Shown here piece after piece: positions 48,455-59,663 of a stretch of 59,663 nucleotides of DNA (position 1 is its first letter; every line of letters begins with the position of its first letter). Under the pieces are notes generated by a model. That model saw only the letters and a program-made list of their open reading frames with translations, was not told the origin of the DNA and did not search any database. The position numbers and the translations under genes are program-made. Source of the DNA: Krasilnikovozyma curviuscula (lineage: Eukaryota; Basidiomycota; Tremellomycetes; Cystofilobasidiales; Mrakiaceae). The DNA lies in NCBI GenBank assembly GCA_014825775.1, contig MVAQ01000126.1:1-59663 (forward strand), read 5' to 3'.

Positions 48455-50156
48455 ATGACAGCATTCGAAAATCTACCGCTTGCACCCGAAGACGCGTGAG
48501 TTAGCAATTCTCTGGTACCCTGAGAGTACTTACGAGTGTCGTGTCTGACAAGGCTGTTTCGTTTCTCAAGGATATTCGCTCTCACGTCGGATTTTAGGGC
48601 TGACTCGAATCCCAATAAGATAAACCTCGGTGTCGGGTGAGTAACTGTCGAAGCTCTCTCCAAGTGAGACCTGAATACTGATCACGTTCTGGCTTCTTGA
48701 TCACAGAGCTTATCGAGATGACGACGGTAAACCTTGGGTTCTACCTGTTGTGAAGAAAGCGACTGCTCTTTTGGCTGCCGACGATACCGTCGAGCATGAA
48801 TACCTACCCATTGCTGGATTACCCGAGTTCACAAAGCTCTCAGCTGAGCTCCTGTTTGGTTAGTTCGCCTTTTGCCTCACTCTCAATTGACGACACAATT
48901 TTACATTGATTCTCGCGTCCTTGCTCGTACGACAGGTATTAGTTCAGCGGCTTTGTCGTCTGGACGAGTAACTTCTATCCAAACGATTTCAGGAACTGGA
49001 GCGAACCATCTTGGAGCTGCTTTCATGTCCAAATTCTACAAATTCCCAACCAACCCAAAGAAGGTCTACATTTCCAATCCGACGTGGGCCAACCACTACG
49101 CAATCTGGAAGAATGTTGGCGTGACTGTTGAAGACTACAGATATTTTGATCCGTCGACGATGGGCTTGGACTACGATGGCTTCAGCAGCGACTTGGAAAA
49201 GATGGAAGAGGAGAGTATTGTTCTCATTCACGCCGTCGCTCACAACGTCTGTACTCTCTCTTCTCCTAATTACACCCGTCTATTTTTCTAACATTCTCTT
49301 TGTCAACTGTAGCCGACTGGAGTGGATCCTTCTTCGGAACAGTGGGAATCGCTGATTGATATTATCCTTCGAAAGAAGCACTACATTGTCCTCGATTGCG
49401 CTTACCAGGGCTTCGCTTCAGGAGACTTGGAAAAAGATGCCCAAGTCTTGAGACTAATGGACAAGAGGAATGTACCTATGTTGGTTTGCCAGGTAAGTCG
49501 CATACCTTTGCTGGCGGCGTGTTGCCCGCTTGAACAAGAGCCGTTTTTAATACTTCGATTTTCTCAATTTTTTCAGTCCTTTGCGAAGAATGCCGGTCTC
49601 TATTCAGAGCGAGTTGGTGCCGTTCATTTCGTTTCACCCACACCCTCCATCGCTGCCGCTGTCAAATCCCAAGTTAACATTCTCCAGCGATCAGAAATCT
49701 CGAACCCCCCTGCTTGGGGAGCACGAATAGTGACGATGATCCTCTCAGACGAAAAGTTGCGGAATCAATGGAAAGATGATGTCAGAACCATGGCTAATAG
49801 AATCTCTGAAATGAGAGTTGCGCTGAGGAATGGTTTGGAGGCGAAAGGTGTGAAAGGTCCGGGCGGCGGTGGAGGATGGGCTCACATCACAGAACAAATT
49901 GGTGAATGAATCCTCATAGTAATTTTAATTGAAAAATGTACGTCAGGCTGACAAGTTTGTTTTACTAGGCATGTTCTCCTTCACTGGTCTTACACCGACC
50001 CAGACAAAACTCCTGAAGGAGAACTACTCTATCTACTGCACATCGAATGGTCGTATCTCTATGGCTGGACTCAATACTCATAATGTCGATAAATTTGTTG
50101 AGGCTGTCGACGAGGTGATCAAGAAGACTGCTGGTGAGACGGCGCCCAAACTTTAG
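48455..50156 (+). CDS. Aspartate aminotransferase (PLP-dependent)
   Basis: Class I aminotransferase interconverting aspartate/2-oxoglutarate with oxaloacetate/glutamate. It reads [95 protein letters not shown] and [18 protein letters not shown]. The PLP-binding Lys is in [15 protein letters not shown]. The PLP-phosphate Arg is later in the chain, and [12 protein letters not shown] and [16 protein letters not shown] follow. The stop is at 50154-50156. The conservative start is ATG 48455 (MTAFENL). A spliced alternative from ATG 48140 would give MAFENL in the same frame. No mitochondrial presequence is present. The C-terminus is APKL, a PTS1-like tripeptide. About 400 residues and six exons. 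It is convergent with BNA4 (125 bp). Confidence 0.93.
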
Positions 50157-50281
50157 AGTCTTAGACTTTAGAAGTGACTTTACCATATATGTACTTCTAC
50201 TCACGTATCTATACATTCTTTCTTCTACTTCTTACCCAGTCTTGCAGTCAGAGAGAAGTCAGCCGGTGCATAATTATTGAT

Positions 50282-52155
50282 CTATCGTCGTCTCGACAGC
50301 CAGTACTTCGCTGCGCCAGCTGCAATCCCCAATCCAACGCTTGAGATCACAGCCCATTCTGCTGCCTTCACAGTCGCTTCCTGGTATTTCTCTCGTCTAA
50401 GCGCTTCAGAGTAGGGCACATCAGGACTGAACGTAACGAGGTAGTAGAGTGAAGTCCATTTGTTAACTCTGGACTTGGCGAACGGACCAGGTGTTGGTTT
50501 AGGCGAGGTTGATGGGAGGAGGGAAAGCGCGTAGTCTATCGCTCTTCGCAGGTGGTGGAATCGCGAGAGCACGTGTGACCTCATCTCCACGCTGTAGAAA
50601 CAATGTACAAAGCAATCTCTCAATAACTCGACTTGTGTGGAGATGTAAAAAGGTAGAACGCACTAGTTCGACATGGCCAGGTATTGAATTGCATCCAAGT
50701 CCTTCTCTCTTCCGCGAGAATACTCATTCAAAGAGACGGTTGTCAGATCTGATTGATCAACTGGAGAATCACCCTTGATGCCGTGCTGGTCCAAATAGTG
50801 CATCAAGACGCGCACGTCTTCGAATCCGCAATTGAGGCCTTGACCGTAAAAAGGGACTAGAAAAAGATAATAGCACTCAGCTTGCCCTCATATCAGAGAT
50901 GTGAAAAGAATAGGACTCACCCATCGCATGAGCAGAGTCGCCGACCAAAACACCATGACTTCTGACACCTTCGCTCGCTTCACCACTGAGGGCCAAAGGG
51001 CTGATTTTGACAGTGCCTAAATCACCTCGTTTCGCTCTGGAATAGTCTTCGACTACTTGAGCTTCTCCGATAAGGTCGATGATATTTCGGCCATTTGAGT
51101 CCTCTGCTGAACCGAAGTTCTGGCGGAAGAACGCAGCAATATCTTCTTTTGTGGAAGTTGGAGGTGGAAGGTAGTCAGGTGGAGAGTAAAGTGTCAAGGT
51201 GAAAGTTTTGTCCTTATAGAAGTAAGAAGTGTCATATTTAGCTCTGCGGGCCAAGACCAAGTGGACAAGCTCACAATGTTGGGAAGCGCAATCAACATGA
51301 ATTGGTTCCTCGGCCAAATGTGCAAGTGGTTAGGTGAGATCAAGAAAGTCGATTCACCAGTCTTGGGGTCCACTGGCCCAGCAGCAAGCCTCAACTCCAT
51401 CCAGACGTGTGGAATCCATTTCAGTTCAAAGTTGAACAGCGTGCCGACACGTGATTTGATCATCTCTTGTCTCACGAATGAGTTCAATCCGTCGGCACCG
51501 ATGACGAAGTCGAATGACTTTCTTCCTAAGGATTCGGTCTTGTTCGTGTATGAGAGTGTGTTGGTTCTGAAGTTGATTCTGCTGATGTTGACGTCAAACT
51601 CAAGAGTAATGGGGAAACCTTCTTCAGTAAGTTTGGCACACTGTTCCACCAACGCAAGTGATAGTAAGGGACGTGAAATGGAGTTGAGATGCTGGTTTGT
51701 TATCGGATCGTACAGCTGCGGTTCTTCAGGGCCACCTTGAGGGTGGATCATTCGACCTTCCATAGGCAGTGAGATGGTCATGAAGTGTGCAGCTAAAATC
51801 AGAATAAGCAGAGTTAGTTCTGTGATGTCAAGCAACAATCATTCTAGGTTGTTCTTTGAATCACCTAGCTCTGGTGACAATGACTCAAGAGCAGTAAGGC
51901 CTCTCGACGAAAGAGCCAGGTTAACTGATCTCGACAACGCATTCCTATCTTCTGCACTTGTTACCCTAGGATCTACAGGAATAGAGAAGGCAGGTTTAGT
52001 TGGAATGTAACGAAAACAGGAAGCCGATGGTAGAGGTACTAACCTCCTCGGTACTCCAGAACCTCGACATTCCACCCTCTCTTCGCCAAACCTATGGCAG
52101 TCAGACACCCAACTGGACCAGCTCCTACCACTATCGCTGTCTTTTGTGAAGTCAT
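50282..52155 (-). CDS. BNA4: Kynurenine 3-monooxygenase
   Basis: FAD-dependent hydroxylase converting kynurenine to 3-hydroxykynurenine in NAD synthesis. From ATG 52155 the FAD-binding fold reads [20 protein letters not shown] and VEVLEYRG, then [20 protein letters not shown] (kynurenine monooxygenase signature) and [13 protein letters not shown]. Then [36 protein letters not shown] and [33 protein letters not shown] and [10 protein letters not shown] follow. The C-terminal [20 protein letters not shown] then WLSRRR is a tail anchor, fitting the mitochondrial outer membrane. Stop at 50282-50284. About 490-500 residues, several introns, GTTAGT among the donors. It pairs functionally with BNA1 at 13 kb. 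Confidence 0.95.
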
Positions 52156-52577
52156 CTTGCTGTTCAAAGAGGTCATTGGAAATCGTGGAGGGTTGGGAAT
52201 TGGAAAAAGAGTCAACCTCCAGCTTTTCAGAGGATTAGCAGACCGCCTAGTAAGAAGGTCAACCTACTTCAACGGTTTGAACTGCTATCGAATCAACGAT
52301 GGTAGCAAAAGAAGGCGAAGCAGTGTGCTAGTCTCTTCCTCAGGCCGCTCGACGCCACGAGATGTTTGTTCCAGAGTATTCTGAATGGCATCGAAACTTC
52401 TTGAATAGAGAAGGCACTCGTTTTGGATGAGTTTGGGAGCACTGTCGTTGCAGTAATAAATAAACAGATAATAGGACGATTTGGGTGGCGTGAACACGCA
52501 TATGTATATCCCTTAGGCAGGCGCAACGCTTGATGCTCCTCCAACCTTCATTCTCCCATTCAAAGCACCTATAAGCC
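52156..52577. promoter_or_regulatory. Divergent promoter BNA4 / JHD1-like
   Basis: 422 bp between divergent starts. No gene is seen inside. No transcription-factor motif is strong enough to name. Confidence 0.4.
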
Positions 52578-55500
52578 ATGGCTAGAGCATCAACACGCTC
52601 ATCAGGATCTACTCCAGCCAAGGAACCAGCTGTAGAACCTCCTCCCACTGAGGCGATACCCCAAGTCCTGTCAACCCCTGAGGTAAAAGCAGCGTCAAAA
52701 TCATCGAAGCTCCCTAAAGGAGCAGATAGAACCAGCAGCAGAAAGAACTTAAATACCCCAAAGTCAGTACCAGAGCCAGCAGTAACTACCGAGCGACCTT
52801 CCAAGAAGGTCAAGCTGGATCACTATCAGCCAACTCCTGCAGTTGACGTTGTTGGTGGTCAAACGTCTACTGCTGCTGTGGACGTCAAGCCTCCTCCTTC
52901 CCCACAGACAGATCCAGTTTCACAGGTACCTTCCCAACCTCTCCCCATCAACCCAAAGACTCAGGAGGAAGAAGACCGATGTCTCGCGTGCACAGCTGAT
53001 GTACCTCCGTCTCCAAAGAAAGTGCTTAAGGAAGAAGCTGGAAGCATTGCACCCAACACTGCTAAAGGTATCTCTGGAGGTGGGAACGAGGTCGTCTGGT
53101 TGTGCTGTTCGAAATGTGAGAAGTTTTTGATGGATAGGTTGCATGTGGCGATGCTTTAACTGATCCATTTGTACTTCCTTGCAGGTAACTCGTGGTACCA
53201 CTACGGCTGTATCAGGCTGAATTACCCTTCCTGCCTGCCTTCTGCTCTTGGTCCGGATGAGGGAAAGTGGGAAGAGGAAGCTGAGAAGATTGACAAGTGG
53301 TACGTCCGCTAAAACTACATGATGATGATCAGCTCATACAACACTGACACACAACGCTGGGTCTCCTTCTCAGGTACTGCTTTTCTGACTCATGTCAACA
53401 CCTGATTGGTACCGCAAGCCTAAAAAAGGAACCCTCTCGAAAGTCCTCCCGAGCTAAGGACAAGGAGAAGCTCGACTACGAATCTCTGCATTCTGGTGAA
53501 TCTTCCATCTCGACGGCGGCCGTCTATGCTCAGTACAAGAAGTATGAAGACCAGCGTAAAATCAAGGTCACCGGCGGTGAATACCTGGAGGCGAGCCATG
53601 GCTCGGAAATCAACATGGATTGGATCTACAACAACTCTACGAGCTTGACTGTTCCTATTGCAGTTCGAGCGTCAAAGGGAGGCATCAAATCACTCGGTGG
53701 AGAAATGCCCGATCCAAAAACGTTGACCATCAACGAGATTGCGAGGTTGAACGGAAGAGACACCAAGATTGAAGTTGTCGATTGTCAGAGCCAGTCGTCT
53801 TCCAAGACGCCGCCGGGTAGTCAGACGGGGAGTGGATGGAGCCTGGGTCAGTGGGCAGACTACTTTTCTAGCGTCGAGAGGGGTAAAGCCGGTGGGAAGG
53901 TCTACAATGTTATTTCATACGAAATTAGTGGCAGTCCTTGCGGTGTCTTGGTCAAGCCTCCTCATATCGTTTCGTGAGTCTTGAGTTTTGAGACAATGGT
54001 GCTGATCTAACGTTTACTGGTCAATTTACTTTTCCTATCTGCAGTGAAATTGACTGGGCGAAGAATGTATGGCCGTCAAGCAACGCTTCTTTGCGACCAA
54101 CTGTTGGATTGTATTGTCTGATGTCTCCTGCTGGATGTTGGACTGACTGGCACATTGATTTTGCTGGCTCGTGAGCTTCCTTTGAATCTCTCATCCATTG
54201 ATTTACTGTTGTCATTTATCGTTACCTTTTCTTACCTCTAGATCTGTTTGGTACCACGTCCTGGAGGGCGAAAAAGTCTTCTACTTCATCAAACCAACTC
54301 CGCATAACCTTCGGGCATATACGCACTGGTCATCATCTCCAAGTCAAACTCAAAAATGGCTGGGAGAGTCGTGCGCTGCTGGCGGCGAAGGCGTCTTCAA
54401 GGTCACTCTGAAACAGGGCGATACGATGTTCATCCCGAGTGGTTGGATCCACAGCGTCGCTTCCCCTAAGAACAGTTTGGTATTTGGTGGAAATTTCCTG
54501 CACTCGAGATCTATCGACATGCGTGAGTTTTGATTTGCTGCTGTGTGTTGATGCGGCCACTCATCTCCTTCTCTCACGCTTCACAGAACTTCGTATCAGA
54601 GATATTGAGCTTGAGACTCGAGTACCTGCGAAATTCCGCTATCCAAGATTCGTCAAGCTGTGCTGGTATGTTGCCGATCACTACGTTCGCATCCTTCGAA
54701 TCACACAGGTTCTTTCCCGAGGAACGACCTCGACCCCAAGCAAAGACGCTCCAAAGGATGTTTCAGTCGCTCCACCTGTAGCAGTAGTAGCAGCTGCAGC
54801 GTCATCCACCTCGTTTGATGGCCTCACCGAGACGCTCACCCCTCGCCTGCTCAACAACTTGCTCTGCCTGGCGTCCTTCCTGGTACGCCAGGTCCGCATC
54901 AAGGAACGCAATCTACCTGTAGCCTCGGACTCGACGAATGAGACGCCCAAACAAGTCATGGACTCGATCCCAGGCGACAAGATCCGTGAACCCGCCACAC
55001 TCGCGAGGGAGCTCAGGTGGAGGGTCAAAGCTGCGTTGGGAGAGGAGAGTGAGGATGAGGACGGCACGATGGGCATCAGGGGTGAGGTGCATAGGGCCGT
55101 CATCGAAGAGGTTAAAGAAGGTGGGTCCACCAAGAAGAGGAAGCGCAGCAGCACAAGTATCAAGAGTGTCACGCCGAGGTGAGCATTTTAGGCTGTTTCC
55201 TCTCTTCATGCCACAACAGTCCCTGATAAGGCTTTGTGATTCGTACCGGCATAGGAAATGGGAGCAACAACAAAGATCTCCAACTATGAAGTCATACAAA
55301 CTTCTCTCGTTACCAGATCCAAGAGCAGCTCCAGCTCCAGTCAGGGGCAACAGCAAAGGAGTCGGAAACTCCTCTTCTTCGTCTACTATACCACACAAAT
55401 CCAATCAAGTCACCGCTTTCGAGACGACCCGTGTTGACCAACAGACGCGAACGCGCCGAACCGACAACGGGAACGGAAACATCATCATTGCAGTCAGTCG

Positions 55501-56119
55501 AGAAGAACGAACAATCGTCGAGACGCAGTATGGGAGTGAAGTCATGAATTTGCCTGACTTTATCGCTTTCCAGACTTCAAACGGAGACCATGCGCTGCAT
55601 CGTTCGAATGGTGCTCTCGGCACGAGTCACCATCAAGGTGGTGCTAGCAGTGCTGTACTTCCTGCTGCTGCTGGATCTTCTTCGAACGGTAGTGGTCCGA
55701 TATCGCACCACCCTCCCAACGTGGTCGGCGTCTATGAACTTCAGCCCCACCAGCTGTCGTATGAGAATCACAATCCCTCTCAACAGCCTCAATACCAGCT
55801 CCACCTCCATCATCCGCTCCACCAGCATGAACCACCTCTCCCAGACAACATCGTCGTCCAGCAACGACCACCACCCGCTGCTCACACTTCGACCACGACG
55901 GTCCAGTCAACAGAAGACAGTAATGACGACGTAGCGAAGCAGAAGACGCTTGAGGACGAAGCGGAGCAAGAGCGACTTCAGAAGGAGGAGGACGATAGGC
56001 TGTTTGCCGACATGACGACTGACGACTACCCTGACACAGATGTCGCGATGATTGACGATCAGGGAGGACCAGGTGGGATGGGCCAACTTTTCAGTAAGGA
56101 GCAGATGATGAAGGGCTGA
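52578..56119 (+). CDS. PHD finger-JmjC histone demethylase, Jhd1/KDM2 type
   Basis: Fe(II)/2-oxoglutarate histone demethylase, expected to act on methylated H3K36. After a disordered Pro/Ser N-terminus (ATG 52578, [15 protein letters not shown]), a PHD finger is built across introns: [25 protein letters not shown] and [12 protein letters not shown]. The linker leads to [28 protein letters not shown] and [11 protein letters not shown]. The JmjC core has [19 protein letters not shown] (iron ligands His and Asp), [35 protein letters not shown] (third ligand His) and [19 protein letters not shown]. Then [20 protein letters not shown]. These match KDM2A/Jhd1 closely. A long tail rich in Ser, Gln and His with an acidic end reaches stop at 56117-56119. 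About 1,000 residues, seven or more introns. No CXXC or F-box is seen. Confidence 0.93.
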
Positions 56120-56795
56120 AAAGGAAACGAAAAGAGATATGTTTTTGAGACTTGCATCAAACATGTCCTTTGGTGCCTTGCGCTTGCAGCTGCTGGCTTC
56201 ATGCGCCTTTTGCCTCTGTCGACAATTGTGGGATATATGCCGTTTCGCCGATACGCAGTTAGATCGTCGCCAATGCATCTCTTGACGCTATGGTGTTTAC
56301 GAAACCAAACAAACACAGCAGGCAAGACGCCGGTGCAGCTTATAAAGCGAGCGGGCTCCAAGCGCAGGCGTGGGTCGGTTGTGAGACGACGCCTTTGCCG
56401 GTTCGAGTAAACAAAAAGTGATTTCCCGTTTTCGAGCGATAGAGGCCATACACAAAACGTAACCCGCTGTCGCTGTACTCCTCTTTGAAATTGCTGTGAT
56501 CTCATAGAAGCAGAAGAGATTAGTAAGACTCCCAGCTGGATCCCATCTGTTTTGTTTGATGTTCAGTGTGAGTGAGTGTCCGCGCTGTCTGTTGGGTCGC
56601 GCGGACGACCCCGCCTTTTCGGCCAGTTCTGTGTCAGCAACTCGGAAAGAGGCATCCAGTCGAAAATTTAGGCTTGCCTCTCTGCTTCCTATCCACAACC
56701 CAGCCAAATTCAACGAGGCAGAGTGAGTATCTAATCTCCTATAAAAGAGGAACCAGCAAGGTAGCGTTACTTACCGACGAAACAGTTGAGCAGCC
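56120..56795. other. Spacer upstream of MFS gene
   Basis: 676 bp between the JHD1-like stop and the MFS start, both plus strand. It holds a TATAAAA-type A+T patch at about 56741-56747 (CCTATAAAAG), well placed as a TATA box about 50 bp before the MFS ATG. No gene is supported. Confidence 0.5.
56741..56747 (+). promoter_or_regulatory. Candidate TATA box of the MFS transporter gene
   Basis: TATAAAA occurs in CCTATAAAAGAGG about 50 bp upstream of the ATG at 56796. The spacing to the start codon would leave only a very short leader, so use as a core promoter is tentative. Confidence 0.35.
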
Positions 56796-59663
56796 ATGGC
56801 CGCCCCTTCGACGGAAATCCCTCACACGTCTGCAGCACCAGAAACTTCGCCCCTCTCCTCCTCATCCTCCTCCCAGACTCTCGCACAGGCTGCTGAACCT
56901 ACAGAGAAAAATGCAGTAGCCGCCGATAAAGAGGGACAGGACATGGCAGCGGCGGCCGCCCAACAACCTTCGTCGAGCTCGCCTTACCCTGGCGCTGGTA
57001 CCAAGGAGGATCCCTACGTCGTGTCGTGGCTTGGAGGAGAGCAGCAGGACCCCTACAACTGGAAGAAGAGCTACAAATGGTTCCAGACGTTGCTCACTGC
57101 CATTGACACCCTCTGGTATGTTATTACCCCCATTTTTTTTTAGCCCTCGAGAGGCGCCGCAATAGCGCCCCTGTGGTCTTCCTCGCGGTTCTGTGGCATC
57201 GACCGTTGGCTGACCATGTTTGATTCGCTTCGCACTGTGCCTGCCAGTATCGCTTTCGCCTCTGCTGCTTACACTGGAGGAGCGAGCGAGATTGAGATTT
57301 ACTTCAAGGTCAAGGAAATTATTGTTATCAGTGGCGTGACTGTGTTTGTTGTGTGAGTACCACCTTGATTTCTCACAGAAAATCGCCTCGAGTCTTCTTC
57401 CCTTTTTTGGGGACACCATCTGATTTTGACTTTTGCTTCTTCTCATGTGATTCCCTTTCCACAGAGGCTTCGGAGCAGGTCCTCTCCTCTGGGCTCCTTT
57501 CTCTGAAATGTACGGCCGAAGGAATGTCTTCGTCTTCACCTATGCCCTGTTCACTCTGTTCCACCTTGGTCAGTTTTCAGTTCTACATGTGTATTTCTTC
57601 TTCACGGCTTGGGGAAAACATTCCAGACTGACGACCGCCGTTCCATTGTTGTGGTGCTTACGCGTAGGCGGTGCGTTGGCCAAAAACATCGAGACGGTCA
57701 TCATCACCCGATTTTTCTGTGGCTTCTTCGGCTCTGCTCCATTGACGAACTCTGGTACGTGGGACTTTCATTGCCTTGCTATGAGAACCAAGAGTGCCGT
57801 GCGCTGACCAGCTTCACTTTCTCACCCGATGTCAATGTAGGTGGTACTATTGCGGATATGTAAGTCTTCAAATGAACTCTGTAGTGAATTCGGCCTGTCG
57901 ACTGACCGGTTTCTTTCGATGGACTTCATTGAACAACTTCCATTCATCACCCCTTGGTCTCTTCCCATCGTCAAACGCTCATCGCTTGCTCGCCGCCTTC
58001 CTCCAACGCGCAAACTCTGTTCTCACCCCGCAGGTGGTCTGCAAAGGAACGAGGAACTGCCTCTGCTTTCTTCGCCCTTGCTCCCTTCCTGGGTCCTGTA
58101 AGTCGTCAAATTTGCCTTCGTCGTCGATTGTATCGGTCGCTCAACAATCCACTCTCCCTTACGGGTTGTTCTTCTCCTCAGGTGCTGGGTCCAATTATTG
58201 GAGGTTTCGCTGCTCAGTATGGTGGTGAGTAGGGAGCGCTATGTGAAACCGGCTTGCCTGCCGGAAGAAGTGACCTTTCGGCGGCTGATACTTCCGTTTT
58301 TTGTGAATATGCAGGCTGGAGATCAGTGTTCTGGGTCATGTTTGGCTTTGCGTACGTAAATATTCTGCTTCTCTAACGAATCTATCAATGTTCACCAGAT
58401 ATCTTCAATCTCTTCTGGCCCTTCAGTGGCGTGACATACATCGTCTCGTTCATCCTCGTGCCGGAGACGTACGCGCCTGTCCTCCTTCGAAACCTCGCCA
58501 AGAAGCTGCAGAAGGAATCTGGTGGACAGGTTTACTACATCAGCAAGTACGACAAGATGAACACCAAGACGTCCGCCGAGTTGCTCAAGATCAACGTAAG
58601 TTTAATACGCGCACTTTGGATTTCCATGTTGTGTCTTACCAAGAGTTCGCTTTTACAGATGAGTCGACCATTCGTTCTTCTTTTCAAAGAACCTATTGTC
58701 CTCCTTTTCTCCACCTATACTGCTGTGAGTCGCCTTCCTAGTCGACTTCCATTCGGATCCCCCCTCCAGTATTGACCACCCGCTATTCTTTCTTTAACAC
58801 CAGATCATCTACGGATCGTTGTATCTCTTCTTCACTGCTTTCCCGATTGTCTTCCAGCTGGGCAGAGGATGGGGTAGTGGTCTCGGTGGTCTTGCTTTCC
58901 TCGGTGTCGGTTTAGGAATGTGTATCGGTGAGTTCCTCTTTCCGTCAGGACAACCAAGGGCCCTTCATGCTGACAGAACAATATTTGTTTCTTCTGTTAT
59001 AAGGTACTGCTCTTGCTCCTGTCAACCAGATGCTTTACAACCGGGCAGTCGCAAAATCACCCGATGGTCGCGCACCACCAGAAGCGCGTCTTCCAATGGT
59101 AAGGTTTCTCTCGATCTCAGTTCCATTTCAACGCGTTTTCGCTGACTGTGTCTCTCTGACCAGGCTATGATTGGTTCCGTCTGTATTCCTGTGTCGATCT
59201 TCTGGTTTGCTTGGACATCGTACCCATCGGTCTACTTCCTCGCGCCCATCTTCGCTGGTGTTCCTTTCGGCTGTGGAATGTTGCTTGTCTTCTCCAGTGT
59301 CATCAACTACTTGATTGATGTCTACCTGCTCTACGCTGCTTCTGCCTTGGCTGGTACGTGTTTCTCGGTTCGGCACCTTCAGCCGCTGGACACTGACGAC
59401 TGTTGTTTGTTCTGCAGCCAACGCGGTCATGCGTTCTCTTCTCGGAGCCGTCTTCCCACTGTTCTCCAGCTACATGTATCACAACCTGGGAGACGAATGG
59501 GCTTCGACCCTCGTCGCTTTCCTCAGGTAAGCGCCCCGCATGCGTGTAGCTGACCGACGACGCTGACTCAGGTCTCTTCGTCCGCCAGTCTCGCCTGTGT
59601 CCCCATGCCTTTCTTGTTCTACCGCTACGGCCCTCAAGTTCGGGCTATGAGTACCTTCAGTCC
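56796..59663 (+). CDS. Major facilitator superfamily transporter, DHA1/polyamine type (3' end off the window)
   Basis: Plasma-membrane proton-coupled drug or polyamine exporter of the DHA1 (Tpo/Flr1) group. A soluble N-terminus of about 70 residues ([18 protein letters not shown]...) leads to [20 protein letters not shown], a typical pre-TM1 motif in this group. TM segments include [18 protein letters not shown] and then [20 protein letters not shown], motif A of the [23 protein letters not shown] and [20 protein letters not shown] (motif with ERG) are followed by [20 protein letters not shown] (motif C) and a central loop. The second half has [53 protein letters not shown] and [20 protein letters not shown]. 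About ten short introns are needed. The window ends after [11 protein letters not shown], so the last residues and stop are missing. Substrate is not predictable. Confidence 0.93.

Noticed and set aside
54938..55250. Alternative reading of the JHD1-like gene in a second frame with Arg/Ser-rich sequence
   Set aside because: The long frame overlaps the true exon ending near 55181; only its part after the intron (from about 55255) belongs to the gene.

Overview
This window is gene-dense nuclear DNA from a basidiomycete yeast, most likely a tremellomycete (Cryptococcus/Kwoniella type). The evidence is 27 protein-coding genes on both strands, most split by several short introns (mostly about 50-110 nt, GTRAGT-like donors), spacers of roughly 0.1-1.5 kb, and a gene set typical of that group: a SUV39/Clr4-type H3K9 methyltransferase, Cdc25, a chromosomal passenger INCENP, and kynurenine-pathway NAD synthesis. 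Gene models below were built by splicing the sequence by eye. Stop codons and domain cores are firm; some starts and small exons are not. I saw no tRNA, rRNA, transposon, plasmid-like element, CRISPR array or virus-like gene.

Layout. 0-2.1 kb: INCENP/Sli15-like gene, cut by the left edge. 2.5-3.5 kb: unrecognised protein. 3.8-8.4 kb: Clr4/SUV39 H3K9 methyltransferase with a very long N-terminal region. 8.8-10.6 kb: 3-ketoacyl-CoA thiolase. 11.7-12.8 kb: ESCRT-II VPS25, divergent from BNA1 (13.3-14.1 kb). 14.6-15.3 kb: MDP1 phosphatase. 15.6-16.9 kb: two small unknown genes. 17.1-18.5 kb: thioredoxin-PITH protein. 18.7-20.8 kb: ESS2/DGCR14. 21.0-22.0 kb: small membrane protein. 22.6-24.5 kb: Cdc25 phosphatase, divergent from MCM7 (26.1-29.1 kb). 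29.3-45.9 kb: six minus-strand genes in a row (short-chain dehydrogenase, carboxypeptidase Y, SCOT CoA-transferase, Rad4/XPC, Nse1, Pex1). 46.0-47.3 kb: LENG1-like CIR-domain protein. 48.5-50.2 kb: aspartate aminotransferase, convergent with BNA4 (50.3-52.2 kb), which is divergent from a PHD-JmjC demethylase of the Jhd1/KDM2 type (52.6-56.1 kb). 56.8 kb to the right edge: MFS transporter of the DHA1/polyamine type, truncated.

Functional themes. Chromosome biology is well represented: INCENP, Clr4, Jhd1, Cdc25, MCM7, Rad4, Nse1. So is organelle and carbon metabolism: thiolase, SCOT, Pex1, and an aspartate aminotransferase with a PTS1-like tail. There are also two steps of tryptophan-to-NAD synthesis (BNA1, BNA4). 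These are neighbours, not an operon or an obvious biosynthetic cluster.

I did not find a clearly novel multi-gene system. The best leads are: four consecutive-region microexons (9, 16, 18 and 18 nt) around the oxyanion-hole motif of the carboxypeptidase gene; the long N-terminus without a visible chromodomain on Clr4; a short-chain dehydrogenase whose catalytic Tyr position is His; an aminotransferase with a PTS1-like C-terminus and two possible start structures; and three or four unrecognised small or lineage-restricted proteins.
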